DNA from: Bacteriovoracaceae bacterium
GTDB taxonomy: Bacteria; Bdellovibrionota; Bacteriovoracia; Bacteriovoracales; Bacteriovoracaceae
Assembly (NCBI GenBank): GCA_007116425.1
Contig: SKIL01000095.1
Location: forward strand, 1-12,013
DNA: 12,013 nucleotides
Direction: 5' to 3'
Position 1 is the first letter of the stretch; each line of letters begins with the position of its first letter. Of this stretch, positions 6,491 to 12,013 are shown piece by piece. The notes under the pieces are model-generated. The model did not search any database. It worked only from the letters and a program-made list of their open reading frames with translations, and had not been told where the DNA came from. The position numbers and the translations under genes are program-made.

Positions 6491-7786
6491 ATGAGTAGAC
6501 AAGATGATCAACAAAGCCTTTTTGGGCAGGCCAAGGAAAACAATAACTTGAGACCTTTGGCCCATCGATCTAGACCTGAATCTTTCGAAGACTTTGTAGG
6601 CCAAGAGGCCATTTTTAAACGCTACCCCTTCCTGCGCGCTCCAGACTTTCCAAGCCTCATTCTATGGGGGCCTCCAGGAGTTGGAAAAACGACTCTTGCA
6701 AGTATTATGGCAACCCAGTCAGGTCAGGCCCTGTATCCCTTTAACGCCGTCCTTGGAGGCGTGGCAGACCTCAAAAAGCTTATCGACCAGGCCATCAGAG
6801 AAACTCGGGACTTTGGAAAAAACCCAGTTATTTTTATTGATGAAATTCACCGTTTTAATAAGGCCCAACAAGATGCACTTTTGCCCTATGTAGAAAGAGG
6901 TGACTTTACATTGATTGGGGCCACGACAGAAAACCCAAAGCGTAGCCTTAATAAGGCACTGCTTTCTCGCACTCAAGTGATTGCTCTTGGAATACTTGAA
7001 AAAGCGGATATTCTCAAAATTATTAAGCGCGCCTGTGAAAATCTTCAATTTGGGCCAAAGCTTTCACAGGATCATCTCGAAAAAATATTTGCCCTAATTG
7101 CCGATCACTCAAATGGCGATGCGAGGTACGCTCTTAACTTATTAGAGTTAATTGAGCGTGAAATGCGATTTGATGAAGAGCTCTCGCTTGAAAAAATTAA
7201 AGAAATTGTTTTAGAGAATGCGCGTGAATTTGATCGAGACCAAGATCGCCATTACGACGTCATTTCCGCTTTTATCAAAAGCATGCGCGGCTCTGATCCG
7301 AATGCGGCCTTACTTTGGTTGGCCGTCATGCTCGACGGTGGAGAGGACCCCGTTTTTATTGCCCGAAGATTGGTGATCTTTGCTTCAGAAGATATTGGTA
7401 ACGCAGACCCGAGTGCATTAAATCTTGCAGTCAGTACTTTACAGGCGGTTCAGCTGATTGGAATGCCAGAGGCGCGAATTAACCTGGCCCAAGCGACAAC
7501 TTACTTGGCCTCAACTTATAAAAGCAATGCGGCCTATATGGCGATTAATGAAGCGATGGAGTACGTTCAATCGAGACCGACTCTCGCTGTCCCCTCTCAC
7601 TTAAGAAACTTTCCCCCTAAAGATGCACCACCATACCTCTACCCCCATAGCTATCCCAATCATTATGTTTCTCAGAAATATACGGTCGAGGAACCCCCCC
7701 ACTTCTATCGGCCGACAGAAATGGGAAGAGAAAGGCCTTTAAAAGAAAGACTCGATGGACTTGAAAAATTATCTCGTAAAAATTAA
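6491..7786 (+). CDS. rarA: Replication-associated recombination protein A (AAA+ ATPase)
   Basis: RarA (MgsA) is a cytoplasmic AAA+ ATPase related to clamp-loader subunits and eukaryotic WRNIP1. It acts at stalled replication forks, binding DNA ends and single-strand binding protein. The 431 residues match the family length (E. coli about 447). Motifs: RPLAHRSRP (21-29), the family's N-terminal box; Walker A GPPGVGKT (60-67); Walker B VIFIDEIH (113-120); sensor 1 GATTENP (143-149); arginine finger in LLSR (157-160); and the conserved C-terminal tetramerisation half, including GGEDPVFIARRLVIFASEDIG and the late HLRNFPPKDA / HSYPNHYV segments. The ATG at 6491 has only a GGGG purine run 10 bases upstream. 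N-terminal QQSLF (7-11) resembles a sliding-clamp binding motif. The last 4 bases overlap the end of the convergent gene at 7783-8202. Confidence 0.95.
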   Translation: MSRQDDQQSLFGQAKENNNLRPLAHRSRPESFEDFVGQEAIFKRYPFLRAPDFPSLILWGPPGVGKTTLASIMATQSGQALYPFNAVLGGVADLKKLIDQAIRETRDFGKNPVIFIDEIHRFNKAQQDALLPYVERGDFTLIGATTENPKRSLNKALLSRTQVIALGILEKADILKIIKRACENLQFGPKLSQDHLEKIFALIADHSNGDARYALNLLELIEREMRFDEELSLEKIKEIVLENAREFDRDQDRHYDVISAFIKSMRGSDPNAALLWLAVMLDGGEDPVFIARRLVIFASEDIGNADPSALNLAVSTLQAVQLIGMPEARINLAQATTYLASTYKSNAAYMAINEAMEYVQSRPTLAVPSHLRNFPPKDAPPYLYPHSYPNHYVSQKYTVEEPPHFYRPTEMGRERPLKERLDGLEKLSRKN

Positions 7787-8202
7787 TCCCAACGGGTGTA
7801 GATAACCGTCAGCTCTTCCATGAAATTAATATTGGCCACGAAATAACCAATATTCGTTTCAAGGTAGCAAACAAAAGAAGAAGGTGTTTGCTTGTTTAAA
7901 AATTGGCAATGGCTTTCAGAAGTGCCATTGGGGCCCACCTCAAAATTTACGGCCCCCGCTTTACAGCCCAGCTCTCTTTCCAAGTATGAGTTAATTAAGA
8001 ACTGAAAAGAATATTGATCGAGAATATTGTCGGAACAAAAAACGTCTCGCCCGTGTATTTGAACAACACGGTCAATATCAACCACATGAAAGCTACTTTC
8101 TTGGTGAAAATTATCAGTTAAAAGCCTTTTACACTCATCTGATGAGGCCGAAACCTGCGAAGCAAAAATAAGCATGAAAATAAGTAAGATGAGGTTACGC
8201 AT
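7783..8202 (-). CDS. Small exported cysteine-containing protein, unknown function
   Basis: A 139-residue protein whose first 19 residues are a signal peptide (MRN, then a hydrophobic core, cleavage after VSA). The mature part has five cysteines (24, 56, 80, 99, 112), so one or two disulfides are likely with one left over, unless it pairs between chains. GPNGTSESHC (90-99) is a likely surface loop, and the last 30 residues look like beta strand (GYFVANINF, LTVIYTRW). No family is recognised. The ATG at 8202 is supported by the signal peptide; AAAAGG lies about 11 bases upstream, a weak site. The gene converges on rarA and overlaps it by 4 bases (shared TTAA), so its own terminator would have to lie inside the rarA coding region. 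A promoter candidate lies at 8252-8280. I am fairly sure it is a gene because of the signal peptide and the regular spacing of cysteines. Confidence 0.7.
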   Translation of the reverse strand: MRNLILLIFMLIFASQVSASSDECKRLLTDNFHQESSFHVVDIDRVVQIHGRDVFCSDNILDQYSFQFLINSYLERELGCKAGAVNFEVGPNGTSESHCQFLNKQTPSSFVCYLETNIGYFVANINFMEELTVIYTRWD

Positions 8203-8251
8203 AATATAAAAAGCCTTTTGGAACCTAGCTATAAAATTAAACTAGTCGGAT

Positions 8252-8280
8252 TTTATAGACATAGGTTGACCGCTTGAAAA
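8252..8280 (-). promoter_or_regulatory. Candidate sigma70 promoter of the small exported protein gene
   Basis: On the minus strand TTTTCA (8280-8275, 4 of 6) and TATAAA (8257-8252, 5 of 6) are separated by 17 bases. Transcription would start near 8245, about 43 bases before the ATG at 8202. Confidence 0.4.
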
Positions 8281-8300
8281 GACGCATCGAAACATTTATT

Positions 8301-8398
8301 AAGATTCTATTTTTTTAAGGTAAAACTTAAAATCTTTATTAGTAATCTTTATATACTTTTGCTAGCGTTATTGCGTACACTGTTTATTTTAAAAGATT
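8301..8398. repeat. Cluster of AATCTT/AAGATT hexamers in the divergent spacer
   Basis: AATCTTTAT occurs twice as a direct repeat, 8331-8339 and 8344-8352, 13 bases apart. AAGATT, its inverse core, occurs at 8301-8306 and 8393-8398. These four copies sit between two divergent genes. This may be a regulator's binding array or chance in AT-rich DNA. No confident promoter for the nuclease gene was found here. Confidence 0.3.
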
Positions 8399-8416
8399 AA
8401 GCTAAGGAGCGCCTCA

Positions 8417-9274
8417 ATGCGCACGACTGCCAAAGCCCTTATACTTTTAATTTTTCTGGCCTCATTTTTAGGGTCAGCAAATGCCCGCCACAATTATTAC
8501 CCTCAGTCACTCCAAGAAAAAATTGAAAATAATCAGATAAAAGGCGAAGAGTTAAAAGAGAAACTTTTTCGAACTCTTCACTATCCGCATCTAAGACAAG
8601 AAAATGGTCCCGATATTCTAGGTTGTGATCTTGCTGAAGATGAGAACTGCTATCGTCAAAAAGATTTAGGTTATCGTCGCGCGCGTGAAGTTCTCTTTGG
8701 AAGCCTTCACCTTGAACAAAAAGAAGATGGTCGCTATTTTCTCATCGACATGTATTGCAATATTAAAATTACCGAGGATGAAACGAGCGTTGGGCCTTAC
8801 CAAATCCCTTCACATATGATTGTGAATACCGAGCACACATGGCCTCAAAGCCGATTTACAAACCGCTTTCCGATCAGACTCCAAAGGTCTGACCTTCACC
8901 ATCTTTTTCCTGTTGACCCTATGGCAAATAATGTCCGGGCCAATTTTGAAATGGCCGACGTTATTGGTGATCCCATCAGAGAAGAAGATTGCTATGATTC
9001 AACCTTTGGTGAAGATATTCTCAGTGGTTCTCAACAGAGATTTGAGCCACCTGCCGAATATAAAGGAATGATTGCAAGGGCCTTACTTTACTTCTCACTT
9101 CGCTACCGTGCACCGATCTCGGACGAAGAAGAAATTCACTTAAGACAATGGCATAATGACTGGCCGGTTACAGACTTTGAAAGACAGCGTAACGAGGCCA
9201 TTTATCAATACCAAAAAAATCGCAACCCATTTATCGACTACCCCGAGCTCGTCAATTTAATCGATGAGTTTTAA
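8417..9274 (+). CDS. Secreted endonuclease I family DNA/RNA nuclease
   Basis: Member of the EndA/NucM/Vvn family (beta-beta-alpha-metal fold), non-specific nucleases that cut DNA, and often RNA, in the periplasm or outside the cell. Residues 1-23 are a signal peptide (cleavage after SANA). Catalytic region: NTEHTWPQSRF (137-147), with Glu139 and His140 as the metal ligand and general base, then SDLHHLFPVDPMANNVRANF (158-177), with Asn171 in the usual metal-binding place. The family's C-terminal RNEAIYQYQKNRNPFIDYPE (258-277) is intact. Cys70, 78, 114 and 192 allow two disulfides. At 285 residues it is somewhat longer than E. coli EndA (about 235). TAAGGAG (8403-8409) lies 7 bases before the ATG, a strong start. 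Its 3' end overlaps the phosphatase gene by 18 bases. In a predator it could digest prey nucleic acid; that role is inferred. Confidence 0.93.
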   Translation: MRTTAKALILLIFLASFLGSANARHNYYPQSLQEKIENNQIKGEELKEKLFRTLHYPHLRQENGPDILGCDLAEDENCYRQKDLGYRRAREVLFGSLHLEQKEDGRYFLIDMYCNIKITEDETSVGPYQIPSHMIVNTEHTWPQSRFTNRFPIRLQRSDLHHLFPVDPMANNVRANFEMADVIGDPIREEDCYDSTFGEDILSGSQQRFEPPAEYKGMIARALLYFSLRYRAPISDEEEIHLRQWHNDWPVTDFERQRNEAIYQYQKNRNPFIDYPELVNLIDEF

Positions 9275-10570
9275 GGCATTTTTCATGGCCCTAAAGATAT
9301 CTGTATTGTCGATATATCCATTGATCTGAAATGCACCTGGGCCATGGGCCAAAGTAGGGATATCTACGGCCGTATGATAGGCCACAGGAGTTGGATAAGT
9401 CGCCTTATGTCTAAACTTCGGGTCATCAGCATCTGCCTCTAATGGCGAGTCATAACCAGGGCCACTCCCCCAGCTTACCACTCCGTATACATAAGCATCT
9501 TGTCGCACATCTCTCGAATGATTCTTTAATATTCCCCGACCGGCAACAGCACTATGAGGAGCGTAGCCTTGAAGAGAAAGTCCTCCGGTCTCATGATCTG
9601 CCGTCACGATGACTAGGGTATCATTCGAATCTTGAGTTTTTGATAAAATGGTTTCAATCGAGCGATCGGCCTCAACCATATCTTCGAGCATTTTCTCTGT
9701 CCAGTTCATATGCGAAGCATGATCAACTCTTCCGGCCTCAACCATAAGAAAATAACCAGATTTAGACTTCCCTCTCTGCTCTAAAAACTCAATTGAAAAG
9801 TCTGTAATTTGAGAAAGTGAAACTTCTTCATCGGCCCGTTTAAATTCGTAGGCCAAATGATCAAATTCTAAAATCACCACAAGATTTTGATTAATTTCTC
9901 TAGGATTTAATTGCTTAAATTCTTCGTGCGAGGTTACGACTTTACGTCCTTGCTCGCGCATCTTTTCAATTAAATTAAGTCCGTCAACTCGCTCTCCGCC
10001 CTCTTCCTTAGGTAAAAAGAACTCAAGACCACCGCCAATAACTAAGTCAATTTCAGAACGTGTGGCCAATTGACGAGCAATCTCGGCCTCAAGCCTACGG
10101 TGTGGAACATGAGCAAAAAAAGCTGCAGGGGTAGCGTGAGTAATTCGCGTATTCGTGACAATTCCAACAGCTCGATTACTCTCAAGACTGAGATCAGTAA
10201 TACTTTGTAGTTTTTGAGAGGTTTCAGAAGGATCGAAATTGGCATCTGTCATTCCAATCGCCCCATTATAAGTTTTCACTCCACTGGCCAATGCCGTGGC
10301 CGAAGCCGCAGAGTCAGTCACAAAATTATTTGTTGAATGGGTTCTCGCCATCGCCAAATGCTCCATCGACTCCATGGCAAGAGGTGTATCAGAATTATTT
10401 TTAAAAATACGTGCGGCCGTAATATGTGCTGGCCCCATACCATCAATGATAAACAAAATTCCGTTTTGAGCATGCTCATGACTTCGCGAGGAACTTCGGT
10501 CAGAAGTACAGCTTACAAAAACAAAAGCACATAGAGTTATGGTTAAAACTTTTTGAATTTGAAAAATCAT
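9257..10570 (-). CDS. Alkaline phosphatase, predicted lipoprotein
   Basis: PhoA-superfamily metal-dependent phosphomonoesterase of the envelope, 437 residues. The N-terminus is a lipoprotein-type signal with FVSC (18-21), Cys21 being the acylated residue; the lipobox is not canonical, so cleavage by signal peptidase I is possible. The active-site set is complete: Asp43 in IIDGMGP, the DSAAS nucleophile motif (Asp86-Ser87), ATPAA (146-150), EAGRVDHASH (278-287, with Glu278, Asp283 and His287), TADHETGG (323-330, Asp325-His326) and the final ligand His409 in LAHGPGA. The ATG at 10570 overlaps the transporter stop as ATGA, so translation is probably coupled; AAGG lies 9 bases upstream. The pairing suggests release and uptake of a phosphorylated substrate such as phosphocholine (inference). 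The stop lies 18 bases inside the convergent nuclease gene. No PhoB-box-like repeat was seen in the window. Confidence 0.93.
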   Translation of the reverse strand: MIFQIQKVLTITLCAFVFVSCTSDRSSSRSHEHAQNGILFIIDGMGPAHITAARIFKNNSDTPLAMESMEHLAMARTHSTNNFVTDSAASATALASGVKTYNGAIGMTDANFDPSETSQKLQSITDLSLESNRAVGIVTNTRITHATPAAFFAHVPHRRLEAEIARQLATRSEIDLVIGGGLEFFLPKEEGGERVDGLNLIEKMREQGRKVVTSHEEFKQLNPREINQNLVVILEFDHLAYEFKRADEEVSLSQITDFSIEFLEQRGKSKSGYFLMVEAGRVDHASHMNWTEKMLEDMVEADRSIETILSKTQDSNDTLVIVTADHETGGLSLQGYAPHSAVAGRGILKNHSRDVRQDAYVYGVVSWGSGPGYDSPLEADADDPKFRHKATYPTPVAYHTAVDIPTLAHGPGAFQINGYIDNTDIFRAMKNALKLID

Positions 10571-12013
10571 TTTATTAAACCTTTTTTACGTTTTCTTTCA
10601 GCTTCTAATTCTCGGCGCAAAGATATCACCATTAAGAGTATAACGAAAATAAAAAAGAGGGCCGCATTAATAGCTGCAGTTTGCAAGGCAAAAAGACCTC
10701 CACCGTAAAGGAGGGCCGCCGCGACAAGCCCTTCAAGAACTGCCCAGTAGACCTTTTGATGAACTGGAGGGTTGGGCTTACCTCCCGCCGTAATCATATC
10801 CATCACAAATGAACCAGAGTCACTCGAGGTCACGAAAAATGAAATAATGACGATAATCGCAAGAATTGAAGTCAATGACGACAGAGGAAAGCTTTCAAGA
10901 AATACAAAGAGTGCTACAGCAACATTATCATCTACCATTTCAAGCAGATGAGTATTTCCCGCATTTATTAAGGAAATGGCCGTTTCACCAAAAACAGTCA
11001 TCCAAAAAAATGTCATAAGTACAGGGATAAACAAAACTCCGCCGACGAACTCACGAACTGTTCGACCTTTAGAGATACGGGCAATAAACATCCCAACGAA
11101 AGGCGACCAAGCAATCCACCATCCCCAATAAAAAAGAGTCCAGCTTCCCATCCACTCTGACTCGCTTCTTGCGGCCGTGTGAAATGTCAGTCGTGAAATA
11201 TTTTGAAGATAAACCCCCAAGTTTTGGACATACTTATCTAAAATTTCAACGGTTGGACCGGATATAAAAACGAAAAGCATCAAAAGCAAGGCCATAATAA
11301 TATTAAACTCGGAGAGAATTCGAATTCCCTTATTAACTCCAGTCACAACGGATATGGTTGCAAAGGCCGTGATCACCCCAATTAGAAGAACTTGAACATT
11401 GGCATTATTAGGAATTCCAAAAACGTGAGACAAACCGGAATTAACTTGCGAGACCCCCAGACCTAAACTTGTTGCAATCCCAAAAAGAGTTCCCACAACA
11501 GCGATAATATCGATGACATCTCCAACTCTTCCCTCAACCTTTTTGCCAAAAAGAGGATAGAGGGTGTAGCGAATACTCAGCGGACGGCCGTAACGAAAGT
11601 GACTAAGCGCCAAAGAGAGCCCGACGACAACATAAATAGACCAAGCGTGAAAGCCCCAATGAAAGTATGTTAAAGTCATGGCATTTGAAGCAAGAGATGC
11701 TCCAAGTAATTGTCTCCCCTCTGGAGGGTTCGCAAAGTGCGTAACTGGCTCGGCAACTCCATAAAAAAGTAGACCGATTCCCATTCCCGCACTAAAAAGC
11801 ATGGCCATCCAGCTTGTAAACTTAAACGCTGGTGGCTCATTATCAGGTCCGATTTTCACATCACCATAAGGCCCAATCAAAAGAAGGAGGCAAAAGAGTA
11901 AAAGTAAGGCGACTCCACCAATATAGAGCCAGCTAAAGCTATCAGTAATAAAAGCATTAAGTTGATTGAAAAATGTCCCCATTCTTTTATGAAAAAAAAC
12001 ACTCAGTAAAACG
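10567..12013 (-). CDS. BCCT-family betaine/carnitine/choline transporter, 5' end beyond the window
   Basis: Inner-membrane secondary transporter of compatible solutes. Residues here count from the ATG at 11982, but the frame stays open to the right edge (codons reading VLLSVFFHKR before that ATG). Family members start with one more membrane helix, so the true start is outside. Motifs: YGDVKIGPDNEPPAF (39-53); SAGMGIGLLFYGVAEPV (64-80), the glycine-rich helix; the aromatic box WGWWIAWSPFVG (286-297), whose Trp288, 289 and 292 match the BetP substrate cage; ARISKGRTVREFV (301-313); and TSSDSGSF (385-392), matching the BetP sodium-site Thr/Ser. About 11 helices are visible, ending in a basic tail. 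The GMGIG pattern suggests a sodium-coupled betaine-type carrier, but the substrate (betaine, choline, ectoine) cannot be fixed by eye. It is the promoter-proximal gene of a coupled pair with the phosphatase. Confidence 0.92.
   Translation of the reverse strand, partial: VLLSVFFHKRMGTFFNQLNAFITDSFSWLYIGGVALLLLFCLLLLIGPYGDVKIGPDNEPPAFKFTSWMAMLFSAGMGIGLLFYGVAEPVTHFANPPEGRQLLGASLASNAMTLTYFHWGFHAWSIYVVVGLSLALSHFRYGRPLSIRYTLYPLFGKKVEGRVGDVIDIIAVVGTLFGIATSLGLGVSQVNSGLSHVFGIPNNANVQVLLIGVITAFATISVVTGVNKGIRILSEFNIIMALLLMLFVFISGPTVEILDKYVQNLGVYLQNISRLTFHTAARSESEWMGSWTLFYWGWWIAWSPFVGMFIARISKGRTVREFVGGVLFIPVLMTFFWMTVFGETAISLINAGNTHLLEMVDDNVAVALFVFLESFPLSSLTSILAIIVIISFFVTSSDSGSFVMDMITAGGKPNPPVHQKVYWAVLEGLVAAALLYGGGLFALQTAAINAALFFIFVILLMVISLRRELEAERKRKKGLIK

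Noticed and set aside
10337..10534. Plus-strand 65-codon frame opposite the phosphatase
   Set aside because: Antisense to a gene with a full set of catalytic motifs; no independent support.
1..12013. CRISPR array, insertion sequence, tRNA or defence system
   Set aside because: No regularly spaced repeats, transposase motifs, long terminal inverted repeats, cloverleaf-like sequence or defence-family proteins were seen on either strand.

Overview
The window comes from a bacterium with GC content in the low 40s and very tight gene packing. A eukaryote-like isoleucyl-tRNA synthetase, many exported proteins of no recognisable family, and a secreted endonuclease point to Bdellovibrionota (Bacteriovorax or Halobacteriovorax-like). 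That placement is inferred from gene style, not from a marker gene. No tRNA, rRNA, CRISPR array, insertion sequence or prophage gene was seen, and no stretch over 300 bases lacks a gene.

Left part (1-4443): an exported FecR-domain protein runs off the left edge on the minus strand. It is divergent from ileS, which encodes a type 2 IleRS and ends at a clean hairpin terminator. Between them lie a dyad-rich spacer and a plausible ileS promoter.

Middle (4544-7786): an unrecognised cytoplasmic protein is followed by an exported helical protein. A bidirectional terminator separates the latter from the convergent ribosomal protein gene rpsU. rpsU is divergent from rarA, the AAA+ replication-recombination factor. 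rarA overlaps by 4 bases, tail to tail, a small exported cysteine-containing protein on the minus strand.

Right part (8203-12013): a 214-base spacer separates the small exported protein from a secreted endonuclease I family nuclease. The nuclease overlaps by 18 bases, tail to tail, an alkaline phosphatase lipoprotein. The phosphatase start codon overlaps the stop of a BCCT-family betaine/choline transporter, so the two form a coupled minus-strand operon. The transporter frame is still open at the right edge, so its true start lies outside.

Taken together, the window mixes core information processing (ileS, rpsU, rarA) with envelope and scavenging functions (nuclease, phosphatase, transporter, three exported proteins of unknown role). 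No self-contained new defence or mobile system is evident. The most unusual signals are a strong excess of GGCC linked to alanine codon context, the phosphatase-transporter coupling, and the promoter and start-site details listed below.
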